Source of the DNA: Chitinivorax sp. PXF-14
Lineage (GTDB): Bacteria > Pseudomonadota > Gammaproteobacteria > Burkholderiales > SCOH01
DNA length: 64,000 nt
Direction: 5' to 3'
Assembly (NCBI RefSeq): GCF_040812015.1
Contig: NZ_JBFNXJ010000012.1
Span: 105,880-169,879 of the forward strand
Position numbers and translations under genes: made by a program. The notes below the pieces were generated by a model. That model saw only the letters and a program-made list of their open reading frames with translations, ran no database searches and was not told where the DNA came from. This document shows positions 50,074-59,860 of this stretch, one piece after another. Positions within the stretch are counted from its first letter, which is position 1. Each line of letters starts with the position of its first letter.

Positions 50074-51111
50074 ATGACAAATACGTACGACCAACTGTTG
50101 CGCCGCTTACCCCTTACCCCAAAAGTTTGGCTAGTAACTGGAGTAGCTGGATTCATTGGAAGTAACTTACTTGAAACCTTGCTCAAGCTCGATCAGCATG
50201 TGGTTGGCCTTGATAATTTTGCCACTGGGCATCGGCACAACCTTGAGCAGGTAAAACACCTAGTAACAGAGAAGCAATGGTCGAACTTCAAATTTCTCGA
50301 AGGAGACATTAGAAGCCTAGAAGACTGCCGGACAGCTTGTAACGGGGTAACTTATGTATTGCATCAGGCGGCACTGGGTAGTGTTCCAAGATCGCTGCAA
50401 GACCCAATTACATCCAACGAAGCAAACGTCACCGGGTTTCTGAATATGTTGGTCGCAGCACGCGATGCAGGTGTGGAACGCTTTGTATATGCAGCATCCA
50501 GCTCAACCTATGGAGATCACCCTGGACTCCCAAAACAGGAAGATAGAATTGGTTCGCCGCTATCCCCGTATGCGGTTACAAAGCTTGTTAATGAACTCTA
50601 TGCGGATGTATTTTGCCGTGCCTACAATTTTGCGACAATCGGCTTGCGCTATTTCAATATTTTCGGCCCCCGACAGGACCCGGATGGAGCTTATGCAGCG
50701 GTAATCCCAAAATGGACAGCATCGATTATTAAAGGCGAAACAATCTGGATTAATGGTGACGGAGAAACTAGTAGAGACTTTTGTTATGTCGCGAATGCAG
50801 TACAGGCTAACCTGCTTGCAGCTACAGTCAACTCAGTTGAAGCGATCAATCAGGTATATAACGTTGCCGTTGGCGACCGAACATCGCTAAACCAACTTTT
50901 CTCGGCAATTCACGAGCTTCTAGCACAGAGGATCCCCACACTGAGCGGAGTGAAACCAAGCTACAGGGAATTCCGTGCCGGAGACGTAAGGCATTCACTT
51001 GCTGACATTAGCAAAGCACAACGCTTACTTGGGTACACGCCAAGCCATCGGATACGCGATGGCCTTGCCGAATCTATGGATTGGTATGTGAAACGGCTAG
51101 CTATGGCTTAA
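50074..51111 (+). CDS. UDP-GlcNAc 4-epimerase, TviC/WbpP type
   Basis: Interconverts UDP-GlcNAc and UDP-GalNAc (and their uronic acids). The 345-residue short-chain dehydrogenase has the NAD motif [24 protein letters not shown], catalytic Ser in [16 protein letters not shown] and YAVTK. The segment [22 protein letters not shown] is typical of WbpP. The pair with the dehydrogenase gene before it mirrors tviB-tviC of Vi antigen and wbpO-wbpP of P. aeruginosa O6. A 163-bp gap with an inverted repeat follows it. Confidence 0.92.
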   Translation: MTNTYDQLLRRLPLTPKVWLVTGVAGFIGSNLLETLLKLDQHVVGLDNFATGHRHNLEQVKHLVTEKQWSNFKFLEGDIRSLEDCRTACNGVTYVLHQAALGSVPRSLQDPITSNEANVTGFLNMLVAARDAGVERFVYAASSSTYGDHPGLPKQEDRIGSPLSPYAVTKLVNELYADVFCRAYNFATIGLRYFNIFGPRQDPDGAYAAVIPKWTASIIKGETIWINGDGETSRDFCYVANAVQANLLAATVNSVEAINQVYNVAVGDRTSLNQLFSAIHELLAQRIPTLSGVKPSYREFRAGDVRHSLADISKAQRLLGYTPSHRIRDGLAESMDWYVKRLAMA

Positions 51112-51219
51112 TTGTATTAAGCCAGAATTCTTACCCGACATATGGTTCGTAATTTCCAGAAAGGCCATCAAGACAGGCTCTCCTGCTTGGCAACATTGAC
51201 GAATCATCATAACAGACAC

Positions 51220-51254
51220 TCGAATATTGGCTAGTTGGTAAGTAAAATATTCGA
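51220..51254. repeat. Inverted repeat before the flippase gene
   Basis: TCGAATATT (51220-51228) and AATATTCGA (51246-51254) are perfect 9-bp arms 17 bp apart. It lies 20 bp upstream of the wzx start and just before its Shine-Dalgarno AAGGTAA. It could be an RNA hairpin or an operator; no T-tract follows. Confidence 0.45.
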
Positions 51255-51274
51255 AATAATATTAAGGTAACGTT

Positions 51275-52771
51275 TTGTTAGGCAATGCTCGTATCGTTTC
51301 GATCTTCATGCTGATTTCCCAGCTAGTTGCCTTTTTCAGAACGGCGATCATTGCCTCACTATTTGGTGCCTCTAGCATTGTTGATGCATACAATCTCGGC
51401 CTATCGATACCTATTTTGCTCTCTGGAGTGATTGGTGGTTGGTTACAAGCTGGATTTGTGGGCCGATACATGGAGCGGAATCGAGAGCCTAACAGTTCGA
51501 ATGCAGCAACATTCAGAACTGCAATGGGGTTGGTATTAATTGCCATCACCTTCACCCTATCCTTAGGAATGGTGTTAACAAGCCACTCCATATCGCAGTT
51601 TCTCGCACCAACAGCCCACGAACAAGCACATATACAAACAGTGGCCGCCATAAAAATTATTGGATGGTCGCTTGTTCCTACCGTGCTTTCTGACTACATC
51701 ACCTTGCTACTTGCCTGCCATGGGAAGTTCATCGCTGCCTCGGCGGCTCCAGTCGTAAATGCAATAGTTGCCGCAGCGGGACTTCTTATATGGCCAACAC
51801 ATACTCTTGATTCACTCTTATGGACGCTAGTAGCGGGCCTGACGGTGCAACTGGTGATACTTATCATTACGCTTACCAGAATAGGGCTACCATTTTCTCT
51901 TAGCGGCTCGCATCTTAAAGCGGACATAGTTGCCACCCTAAAGGTCGCCTTCCCGTTGCTGCCAGCTGTCGTTTTCTCCAATGGAACCCAAACAACTATT
52001 CAGGTTTTCTGCTCCAGACTTGGGGAAGGCGCTGTCGCGATCTATGGCTATGCATCCAAACTTCACGGGGCGCTAACACAGATCATCGTTGTTGGAATTA
52101 GCACCGTTCTCCTCCCTCACTTGGCAGGCATGCTTGCAGAGGGCCGCCGTGAGGAAATTCGCCTTCTTATGGGACAGATAAGTCGTGCGTCCCTGTTAGT
52201 ATCCCTTTTCGTGGTAATAGGAGTGATGCTCCTTGGCGAAAATACTATTAGCGTCTTGCTTGGCCGAGGAAGATTTGACCAGCGCCTCACATTAGAGGTA
52301 AGTCACTCTTGGTTACTATTAAGTTTGTCTATATTTCCATTTGCGCTCTCGACTTTTTTTGCAAAATTATTTCAAGCAATGCAACGGCCAATCCTTCTAT
52401 CCACTTCGTCGTTCCTGTCTTTTATTATCACTAGTTTTACATGTTGGATTGGCCTAGAACAATACGGTCTATCTGCAGTTATGCTAGCGCCATTCTCGGC
52501 ACAGACAGCCGTACTATGCTTTTTTACCTGGAAATACCGTGAACAATTTGACGAGAAGCGATTACTACGTGATTGGATAAAAACAATTGGATTTGCAGTA
52601 TTGATATTTTCACCAGCTATTGCCGTTGACACTCTTGGGCTCAAAGATTTCTCACCCATCAATGCCAAGACACTATTCTTTTCCCGCGCACTAATCTTCG
52701 TTGCCATTTCTCTATTTATTGCGAAGCTTTTTAATATAACTCGCTGGATACGTGAGGGGAATACGCCATGA
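51275..52771 (+). CDS. Polysaccharide unit flippase (MurJ/Wzx-like)
   Basis: A 498-residue multi-helix membrane protein of the MOP superfamily that should flip the undecaprenyl-linked repeat unit to the periplasm. It is closer to MurJ/MviN than to classic Wzx: ARIVSIFMLISQLVAFFRTAIIA is split over the first helix, with FGASSIVDAYNLGLSIP and GRGRFDQRLTLEVSHSWLLL. The start is TTG 51275 preceded by AAGGTAA at about 6 bp; the next ATG is 51308. The last 4 bp overlap the next gene. Its place in the locus makes an O-unit role more likely than lipid II transport. Confidence 0.85.
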   Translation: MLGNARIVSIFMLISQLVAFFRTAIIASLFGASSIVDAYNLGLSIPILLSGVIGGWLQAGFVGRYMERNREPNSSNAATFRTAMGLVLIAITFTLSLGMVLTSHSISQFLAPTAHEQAHIQTVAAIKIIGWSLVPTVLSDYITLLLACHGKFIAASAAPVVNAIVAAAGLLIWPTHTLDSLLWTLVAGLTVQLVILIITLTRIGLPFSLSGSHLKADIVATLKVAFPLLPAVVFSNGTQTTIQVFCSRLGEGAVAIYGYASKLHGALTQIIVVGISTVLLPHLAGMLAEGRREEIRLLMGQISRASLLVSLFVVIGVMLLGENTISVLLGRGRFDQRLTLEVSHSWLLLSLSIFPFALSTFFAKLFQAMQRPILLSTSSFLSFIITSFTCWIGLEQYGLSAVMLAPFSAQTAVLCFFTWKYREQFDEKRLLRDWIKTIGFAVLIFSPAIAVDTLGLKDFSPINAKTLFFSRALIFVAISLFIAKLFNITRWIREGNTP

Positions 52772-53901
52772 CCCCACCTCATGCCCTTCTAGTCATTTCG
52801 AGCCTAGGGCGCGGAGGAGCTGAACGCGTAATTTGTGAACTAGCGTCGGCACTGGGCGAACAGGGTCTTACTGTCACACTACTGACCCTTGATGATAGCA
52901 AAGATGATTACTACCCCTTATCTCCGAAAGTCGAGCGAAAATGCAGCAATATAATGTGGGAGTCCAACGGATTATTCTCTCGCCTATCTAGCGCTACTAA
53001 ACGCTTGTGGAGAATGAGAACGGTAGTTAAGAGCAGCCAACCAGATATCGTCATATCATTTATTGATACCACAAACATAAGGACATTGCTGGCATTAGTC
53101 GGCTCAGGCATACCTATCATTGTTTCCGAAAGAACAGATCCCCGCCATCATGAGATTGGCCGTTTCTGGAGGGCGCTCAGAAGAATTTCCTATCCATTGG
53201 CTGCCCGCGTTGTTGTGCAGACACCACAAGTTGCAGCTTGGGCAAAAGCCGCCATCCCATCTGCAAAAATTGAGACAATTCCGAATGCTGTGAGGCTATT
53301 CCCCACCGATACCCAACGGGAAAGGCCGGCAGCCATGCCTCCAGGACGTATAGTCCTTGGCATAGGCCGACTAGGTACTGAAAAAGGCTTTGATCGCCTA
53401 CTCTATGCTTTTGCAGCCTCCACTCTGCGTGAGAGCAATTGGTCTGTCGTCATACTTGGGGAAGGGAGTGAACGGGAGCCGTTAACAAGATTGGCGGAGG
53501 AATTGGGCATAGCAGACAAGCTTGTCCTTGCCGGAATGCAGCTACAACCTGAAAAATGGCTGATATATGCCGATTTGTTTGTGCTGAGCTCGCGATATGA
53601 AGGCTTCCCAAACGTCCTGATTGAAGCGATGCAGAGTGGTGTACCGAGCATTGCATTTGACTGCCAAAGCGGGCCCGCAGATATTATTCATCACGGAGTG
53701 GATGGGTGGCTTGTTCCAAACGACAATATCGAAGCGCTAAGCGATGCCTTGACAAAACTGAGCAATGACAATGCTCTAAGAGCTCAACTTGGACAGGCGG
53801 CAAAAAGCATTGCAGATCGCCTGTCTCCACAGATAGTCTATCGGCATTGGGGCGACCTTTGTCACTCTCTTATACGCTATCGTAGATTAAGATTGCGCTA
53901 G
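52768..53901 (+). CDS. Glycosyltransferase family 4
   Basis: A 377-residue GT-B-fold enzyme, likely cytoplasmic or membrane-associated, adding one sugar to the lipid-linked unit. It begins with the Rossmann-like LLVISSLGRGGAERVICELA (GGAE motif). It carries the C-terminal donor site RYEGFPNVLIEAMQSGVPSIA with the E-x7-E pattern. The donor sugar cannot be read from sequence. It overlaps the flippase gene by ATGA. Confidence 0.88.
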   Translation: MTPPHALLVISSLGRGGAERVICELASALGEQGLTVTLLTLDDSKDDYYPLSPKVERKCSNIMWESNGLFSRLSSATKRLWRMRTVVKSSQPDIVISFIDTTNIRTLLALVGSGIPIIVSERTDPRHHEIGRFWRALRRISYPLAARVVVQTPQVAAWAKAAIPSAKIETIPNAVRLFPTDTQRERPAAMPPGRIVLGIGRLGTEKGFDRLLYAFAASTLRESNWSVVILGEGSEREPLTRLAEELGIADKLVLAGMQLQPEKWLIYADLFVLSSRYEGFPNVLIEAMQSGVPSIAFDCQSGPADIIHHGVDGWLVPNDNIEALSDALTKLSNDNALRAQLGQAAKSIADRLSPQIVYRHWGDLCHSLIRYRRLRLR

Positions 53902-53982
53902 CAAGCTAGTTTACTCAAATAATTGACAGCACATGCCTCATATTATGAATGTCATCTTGAGCTTTTGCACACAACTAACCTT

Positions 53983-55137
53983 ATGCCAGAACAAGAAAAA
54001 GTAGACAAGATCCTTTTTGTAATAGGCTCCCTTCAGCTAGGCGGTGCAGAACGGCAAATTGTGCTACTTGCCACGGAGCTCGCAAAGCGAGGAAAGATTG
54101 TGAAACTCTTCTCCCTTGAGGGAGATGGCCCATTACGCCAGCCACTGGAAGCTGCCGGAGTAACAGTCATTGATAGTGGCTATAACTCACAGGCGCCCTT
54201 TTGGAAGAAACTCATGTTGCTTGTAGGTTCTGAGTGCCGCCTAATATGGGTTGCGGCAACGTGGCGCCCAAAAGTGCTCCATGCATTCCTACCTCTTACC
54301 AATTTTATGGGTGCATCCGCTGGCCGTCTAGCGGGTGTCAAGCACATCATTACCTCAAGACGCGCACTAGGTACTCACCAGGAAAGGCATCCTTGGTGGG
54401 CAAAACTGGATCGACTGACAAATCGCTTGTCCACAACCATTACTGCTAATTCTCAAGCAGTAGTTGAGGACACAATTCGAAGAGATCACGTTGATCGTAG
54501 TAAGATTCGCCTTATCTACAATGGGATCGAGCTTATTCAGCAGCCAGGGTTAGAAGCGAACCGGGAATCCATTAGACATGAGCTAGGCTTGACGCCAGAT
54601 CAGCTTGCAATAGTTTGTGTTGCTAATCTAATTCCCTACAAGGGCCATACAGAATTGCTGGAGGCATTAGCAATATTGGACTCCCCCTCTATTAGATTAT
54701 TTTTTGCCGGTGAAGATCGGGGAATTGCTAAAGCGTTGATGGAACAGGCTACTCGGCTTGGAGTAGACAGGCAGGTTGTGATGTTAGGCCGCCGTCAGGA
54801 TATCCCCTTACTTCTCTCCGCAATGGACATCGGCGTACTTGCCTCACATGAGGAGGGTTTCTCGAATGCGTTGCTGGAGAAACTGGCTGCGGGGTTACCC
54901 GTTGTAGCAACAACGGTGGGAGGTAACCCCGAAGCCTTGGACGACATGCCCAACTGTTATCTTGTGAAGCCACAGAGCCCAGTTGAACTAGCCCATGCTC
55001 TAGGTACAACAATCAACAATATCGCTGAGGCAAAATTGGCGGCTTGCACCAGAAAAGCACGAACACTTACGCGCTACTCGGTCAATACAATGGTTGAACA
55101 ATACAAAACACTATATGAGGAAGGTGAAATCAGATGA
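53983..55137 (+). CDS. Glycosyltransferase family 4
   Basis: A 384-residue GT-B glycosyltransferase. The N-terminal domain has ILFVIGSLQLGGAERQIV and the C-terminal donor domain has VANLIPYKGHTELLEAL and SHEEGFSNALLEKLAAGLPVVAT with E-x7-E. The ATG at 53983 (MPEQEKVDK) is chosen over an upstream TTG (53923) because the domain begins just after it. No strong ribosome-binding site is visible. It overlaps the polymerase gene by 4 bp. Sugar and linkage are not known. Confidence 0.88.
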   Translation: MPEQEKVDKILFVIGSLQLGGAERQIVLLATELAKRGKIVKLFSLEGDGPLRQPLEAAGVTVIDSGYNSQAPFWKKLMLLVGSECRLIWVAATWRPKVLHAFLPLTNFMGASAGRLAGVKHIITSRRALGTHQERHPWWAKLDRLTNRLSTTITANSQAVVEDTIRRDHVDRSKIRLIYNGIELIQQPGLEANRESIRHELGLTPDQLAIVCVANLIPYKGHTELLEALAILDSPSIRLFFAGEDRGIAKALMEQATRLGVDRQVVMLGRRQDIPLLLSAMDIGVLASHEEGFSNALLEKLAAGLPVVATTVGGNPEALDDMPNCYLVKPQSPVELAHALGTTINNIAEAKLAACTRKARTLTRYSVNTMVEQYKTLYEEGEIR

Positions 55138-56531
55138 ACATCACCCCTTCTTTATATAGCTGGATTTTCTACTTCACAATCACTCTCACCTTACTCGTAT
55201 TCTTAAGGCGAAAGACTATCGATCCGCTATTAACCGGCTTCATAGCTTCTCTCATATATTTCCTCCCTGGCTTAGTAGGGTACATTAGTTTCTCGTATGG
55301 AGTAGGCGCGGGAAGTTATCAAGCAGCTCTAGCTCCCGGGGCTCTTGTTTGCATGTCGATCGTTGTCAGCACGTTAGCCATAACAACGATAGCGTACGAT
55401 AGATTATTACCAATTCGTGGCACTACACTGAGAATAAGCACCCCCTATCTAACTCAAGCCCTTGCCATCATGATGCTTGTAGGCTTTATTGCCTCACTGC
55501 TTACGATTGGCAAAGGTTACCTCTGCACTGAAAAATCCGCTCTCCTTGCGAGAGTCAATCCTTGGTACTACCTTGCTACCTATTCAGCTCCTTTATGCTT
55601 TGTTTCTGCGCTATCAACAAAGTCTCGTGCAATTGCTGCTTTATCGCTCCTACTAATTTTCGCTGACTTATTTGTTGGATTCCGTGGCAGCGCCTCAGTG
55701 ACATTGATCGCTCTATGCCTTATGCAGGGCAGTTGGTTTTACCAAGGCTGGAAAAAGAGGATTATTTATTTATCTTATATCCTATTCTGCGGAGTCAGCC
55801 TCTTTTTAGTAAAACAACTTGCATGGAACATCAAATACACAGTATCAATTGATTGCCCAGCTATTTCAGCCCCCTCTAATGAGAGTGGTGTTTTACCTAA
55901 AACCAATACACCATCCATTGAAAAATCCCTACCTCCTTTACAAGTTCGTGGAGAACAAGTTACCTATACGGCGAATCTGCTGACCCACAAGGAAACCTAT
56001 ACAGCAGCATTCAGCAATTCAGAACCCATGGTGGTTCAGGCAACTCTGAATGAAACAATAAATAGAGATTTCAAGCTACCTGCCGAAAATCTAGTTAATC
56101 AACTATTAAGCGGCGTGCCAGGTGGGAAATCGCTATTTGGCCTTGACGTGTCAGACACAAAATCATTCAATGATTTTTTCCAAAAAGAATTTTTCCCTAA
56201 GGCTACGTTTGGCATGGCGAACAACCCATGGGCCCAAGCCTTTTCTGTAGGGAGATTTAGCATGGTGTTCATCTTTTCGGTAGCCTATGCCTTTGGCCTT
56301 TCATTTCTGACATGGCTCTTTTCTAACTTGAGTGGCCCTTTACGCGCCTGCATTGCCGTTATTGTTGGATGGTGGGGGCTTTATCTCCACCGAAATGATG
56401 TATTGATAGAAATAGGTATTCTAAAAATGGTCATATACATTATTGCTGTATCTTGGCTATTAGGGCTGGCTATCAATACCATCGGCAAATCGGTACTTCC
56501 AAGAATACGCTTCCAAGGATATAACTCTTAA
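55134..56531 (+). CDS. Putative O-antigen polymerase (Wzy-like)
   Basis: A 465-residue integral membrane protein with about ten helices and one long soluble loop (about residues 235-365), the topology expected of Wzy, which links repeat units in the periplasm. Recognisable parts are FLPGLVGYISFSYG, FADLFVGFRGSASVTLIAL (with an Arg in the RGS motif) and a second loop NPWAQAFSVGRFSMVF. Wzy proteins share little sequence, so the call rests on topology and on being the only other multi-helix protein in the locus. It lies between a GT4 gene (4-bp overlap) and the asparagine-synthase gene. Confidence 0.75.
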   Translation: MNITPSLYSWIFYFTITLTLLVFLRRKTIDPLLTGFIASLIYFLPGLVGYISFSYGVGAGSYQAALAPGALVCMSIVVSTLAITTIAYDRLLPIRGTTLRISTPYLTQALAIMMLVGFIASLLTIGKGYLCTEKSALLARVNPWYYLATYSAPLCFVSALSTKSRAIAALSLLLIFADLFVGFRGSASVTLIALCLMQGSWFYQGWKKRIIYLSYILFCGVSLFLVKQLAWNIKYTVSIDCPAISAPSNESGVLPKTNTPSIEKSLPPLQVRGEQVTYTANLLTHKETYTAAFSNSEPMVVQATLNETINRDFKLPAENLVNQLLSGVPGGKSLFGLDVSDTKSFNDFFQKEFFPKATFGMANNPWAQAFSVGRFSMVFIFSVAYAFGLSFLTWLFSNLSGPLRACIAVIVGWWGLYLHRNDVLIEIGILKMVIYIIAVSWLLGLAINTIGKSVLPRIRFQGYNS

Positions 56532-56532
56532 T

Positions 56533-58533
56533 ATGTGTGGATTTGCAGGCTTTATTGAGTCAGGTGGGTTGCAACGTGGCGCCGAAACTCGGCTTCGTCA
56601 AATGGCCAGTGCCATCCACCATCGAGGCCCTGATGATGAGGGGATATGGCTTGACCCTCAGAGTGGAATAGCTCTTGCTCACCGAAGGCTTTCAATTGTC
56701 GACCTGTCACCAACAGGCCATCAACCGATGGCATCTGCATCGGGTCGTTGGATCATCGCTTTCAACGGAGAAATATACAATCACGCAAGCCTTCGCACCA
56801 AGCTTGAGGCCTCGGGTTGGTGCGCGGGCTGGCGAGGGCATTCCGATACAGAGGTGCTCTTGGCTGCAATCTCAGCATGGGGGTTGCGCAGTGCACTAGA
56901 TCATTGTGTTGGTATGTTTGCATTTGCACTGTGGGACCGTGAAACGGAGACTCTTACTCTTGGAAGAGATCGGATAGGCGAAAAGCCCTTGTACTATGGC
57001 TGGCTGAAAAATACGTTTGTATTTTCCTCTGACTTAGCCTGCTTCTACGATCATCCGAATTGGCAAGGTCATATAAACCGTGATGCCTTAGCTTTGCTAA
57101 TGCGTCACAATTACATTCCCGCCCCATACTCAGTCTTTGATGGTATATCAAAACTACGGCCGGCGCATTTACTTATCTTAGACAAGAATGGCTACCAAAA
57201 GAGCATTGAGAGCTACTGGGATGCAAAAAAAGTTGCTCAGGAAGGGCAGGAACATCCATTTAAGGGATCTCCAGAAGACTCGGTAAATGAACTTGAATCG
57301 CTAATCAAACAATCGCTAGCAGGCCAAATGATGGCCGATGTGCCATTAGGCGCCTTCTTGTCCGGTGGCATAGATTCGTCTACCGTTGTGGCGATTATGC
57401 AATCCATGTCTTCGAGCCCCATTCAGACGTTCTCTATAGGCTTCAATGAAGAAGGCTATGACGAGGCAAAACACGCAAAGGCAGTGGCTACGCATTTGGG
57501 TACAAAACATACCGAACTGTATGTTTCCCCCAAGGAAGCGATCAATGTTATTCCTCGCTTGCCAGAAATTTATAGCGAACCATTCTCCGACTCGTCACAA
57601 ATACCGACCTTTCTTGTTTCTCAGCTTGCCAAACGCTCCGTAACAGTAGCCCTATCTGGTGATGGAGGAGATGAGCTATTTTCCGGCTATACGCGTTATG
57701 CCCTATCAGGCGAGTTATGGAAGAAAATTTCTAGCATCCCGCAGCCCCTGCGTACGGCGAGTGCATCACTTATCACGTCCATATCTCCTGGGGCATGGAA
57801 TTCCTTGTTCTCACTCCCTCTTCGAGTGGCACCGGCAAAATTCCGACATAAGAATATCGGCGACAAACTACATAAATTGGCGAGCATCCTTGGGCTTACA
57901 AGCCCAGAGATACTTTACCGGCAATTGGTATCGCATTGGACCGATCCAGCCTCTTTAGTACTTAATGCGAAGGAGCCTACCACCGCTCTCACAGGAGGGC
58001 TTGCGCTACCTCACCTATCAAACTTCGTACAGAAAATGATGTTCCTTGACTTAGTAAGCTATCTACCGGATGACATACTGACTAAAGTCGATCGGGCGTC
58101 GATGGGGGTTAGCCTCGAGTCCAGGATTCCTTTGCTAGATCATAGAATCGTAGAGTTCGCCTGGCGCCTACCCCTTTCTACCTTGAGACATCAAGGTGAA
58201 GCTAAGTGGCCGCTGCGGCAGGTACTGTACCGGTATGTTCCGCGCCCCCTGATGGATCGCCCAAAGATGGGATTTGGCGTACCGATCGACACTTGGCTAC
58301 GCGGTCCGTTAAAAGATTGGGCGTATACGCTTCTGGCCCCTGATCGCCTCCGGCAGGAAGGATATTTCGACGCAGACGTAGTGCAACGTATTTGGTATGA
58401 GCATACATCGGGGGCGAGAAACTGGCAGTATCTGCTTTGGGATGTATTGATGTTCCAAAGCTGGCTGGAGCACTATTCAAATCGCGTTAGCAGCGCTACC
58501 CCAGCAAAGGAACTTAGCGTTGGAGTTAATTAG
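56533..58533 (+). CDS. Asparagine synthase (glutamine-hydrolysing) family amidotransferase
   Basis: A 666-residue AsnB-type enzyme. The N-terminal class II glutaminase begins MCGFAGFIE, with the catalytic Cys directly after the start Met, and has RRLSIVDLSPTGHQPM and AFNGEIYNH. The synthetase domain has the PP-loop LSGGIDSST and ALSGDGGDELFSGY. In a polysaccharide locus with GalNAcA genes it probably turns the uronic acid carboxyl into an amide, as WbpS is thought to do in P. aeruginosa O6, rather than making asparagine. It starts 1 bp after the wzy stop. No transmembrane segment is seen. Confidence 0.88.
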   Translation: MCGFAGFIESGGLQRGAETRLRQMASAIHHRGPDDEGIWLDPQSGIALAHRRLSIVDLSPTGHQPMASASGRWIIAFNGEIYNHASLRTKLEASGWCAGWRGHSDTEVLLAAISAWGLRSALDHCVGMFAFALWDRETETLTLGRDRIGEKPLYYGWLKNTFVFSSDLACFYDHPNWQGHINRDALALLMRHNYIPAPYSVFDGISKLRPAHLLILDKNGYQKSIESYWDAKKVAQEGQEHPFKGSPEDSVNELESLIKQSLAGQMMADVPLGAFLSGGIDSSTVVAIMQSMSSSPIQTFSIGFNEEGYDEAKHAKAVATHLGTKHTELYVSPKEAINVIPRLPEIYSEPFSDSSQIPTFLVSQLAKRSVTVALSGDGGDELFSGYTRYALSGELWKKISSIPQPLRTASASLITSISPGAWNSLFSLPLRVAPAKFRHKNIGDKLHKLASILGLTSPEILYRQLVSHWTDPASLVLNAKEPTTALTGGLALPHLSNFVQKMMFLDLVSYLPDDILTKVDRASMGVSLESRIPLLDHRIVEFAWRLPLSTLRHQGEAKWPLRQVLYRYVPRPLMDRPKMGFGVPIDTWLRGPLKDWAYTLLAPDRLRQEGYFDADVVQRIWYEHTSGARNWQYLLWDVLMFQSWLEHYSNRVSSATPAKELSVGVN

Positions 58534-58583
58534 TACTTAATTTAGGCAGCTTGAACTCCTAGTATCAAACCCTGAAGGAAGCG

Positions 58584-58607
58584 GCATACTTCTCCAAGAA
58601 AGTATGC
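58584..58607. other. Stem-loop between asnB-like and GT4 genes
   Basis: GCATACTT (58584-58591) pairs perfectly with AAGTATGC (58600-58607) around an 8-nt loop. There is no T-tract. The 172-bp gap is the largest after the wzx leader and may hold a promoter or processing site for the second half of the locus. Confidence 0.4.
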
Positions 58608-58705
58608 AGTATCCAACAGGGCGCTTGTCAATTTCATTTCATCTGTGACGCGCTAGCCATGGATAGTATCTAGGCCGCTAATTATCAAAGTAGGCAGGTA
58701 GTTTC

Positions 58706-59860
58706 TTGAGTAACTCCATCGAATCATACGACCGCCCACATCTAGTATTCTTAGTTTCAGAGGATTGGTACTTTGTCTCCCATCGATTACCACTTGCCCG
58801 AGCTGCTATTGATGCAGGATTCCGGGTGACGTTGGCGACCAAGGTTAGTTCATATCGTCAAGAGATCGAACGCGCTGGTATCAATTTGATTGACTTGCCA
58901 TTCAAGCGGTCGGGATTAAATCCTTTACGTGAGCTGGCTTTTAGCATCAGAGTGTTGAATCTATATCGCCGATTACGGCCGGATCTGGTTCACCACGTCG
59001 CGATGAAGCCCGTTGTAATCGGCTCGTTGGCAGCAAGACTTGCAGGGGTACCGGCCATCGTAAATGCGCTTGGGGGACTTGGCTATGTGTTTACCTCTCA
59101 AACAATCAAGACCCGCCTTCTTCGCCCAGTAGTCGAAAGACTGCTCCGCTTCGCACTCAACGGCAAGCGCAGTGCACTAATTCTTCAAAATAGGGATGAT
59201 CAGGAACTATTAGTTAACGCGGGAGTTGTTCGTCAATCCTCGATAAAAATTATTCGAGGTGTTGGCGTAGACCCCTCAACTTATTCCACTCAGAATAGGA
59301 CTCAACCTCAGCCATGCTTGGTCGTACTACCTGCGCGCATGCTTCGTGACAAAGGGGTACATGAATTCGTCCAGGCAGCAAGCGACCTTCGCAATGAAGG
59401 AATCAACGCACGCTTTGCGTTGGTGGGCTCTCCCGATCCACAGAACCCAAACTCGATAGCCGAGGATCAGTTGCACGCATGGGCTGCAGATGGGACGATC
59501 GAGTATTGGGGATGGAGATCTGACATTGCGGAGGTATTCTCGCAAACGCACATTGTTTGCCTACCATCCTACAGAGAGGGGCTGCCCAAGGCACTTCTGG
59601 AAGCGGCCGCCAGTAGCCGAGCCATAATAACAACAGACACCCCCGGATGCAGAGATGTTGTTCAAGATGGCTATAATGGACTGCTCGTTCCCGTTGGAGA
59701 TGCAAAGGCCCTCGCTCATGCCATTCGTACACTAATTTTAGATACGGAGATGAGGGACCGATTTGGGGTCAATGGCAGACGCCGCATTGAGATGGAGTTC
59801 ACCTCTACTATGTCTATTGACATGACATTATCGACATATAAAGAGTTACTTCAACCATGA
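58706..59860 (+). CDS. Glycosyltransferase family 4 (PglA/WbpU-like)
   Basis: A 384-residue GT4 enzyme. HLVFLVSEDWYFVSHRLPLAR at the N-terminus and HHVAMKPVVIGSLAARLAG are typical of transferases that act on UDP-N-acetylhexosamines attached to polyprenyl diphosphate, such as PglA and its O-antigen relatives. The donor domain has PARMLRDKGVHEFV and YREGLPKALLEAAASSRAII with E-x7-E. The start is TTG 58706, with AGGTAG upstream. Its stop overlaps the reductase gene by 4 bp. It most likely adds the second sugar, onto the unit started by the WbpL-type transferase. Confidence 0.88.
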   Translation: MSNSIESYDRPHLVFLVSEDWYFVSHRLPLARAAIDAGFRVTLATKVSSYRQEIERAGINLIDLPFKRSGLNPLRELAFSIRVLNLYRRLRPDLVHHVAMKPVVIGSLAARLAGVPAIVNALGGLGYVFTSQTIKTRLLRPVVERLLRFALNGKRSALILQNRDDQELLVNAGVVRQSSIKIIRGVGVDPSTYSTQNRTQPQPCLVVLPARMLRDKGVHEFVQAASDLRNEGINARFALVGSPDPQNPNSIAEDQLHAWAADGTIEYWGWRSDIAEVFSQTHIVCLPSYREGLPKALLEAAASSRAIITTDTPGCRDVVQDGYNGLLVPVGDAKALAHAIRTLILDTEMRDRFGVNGRRRIEMEFTSTMSIDMTLSTYKELLQP

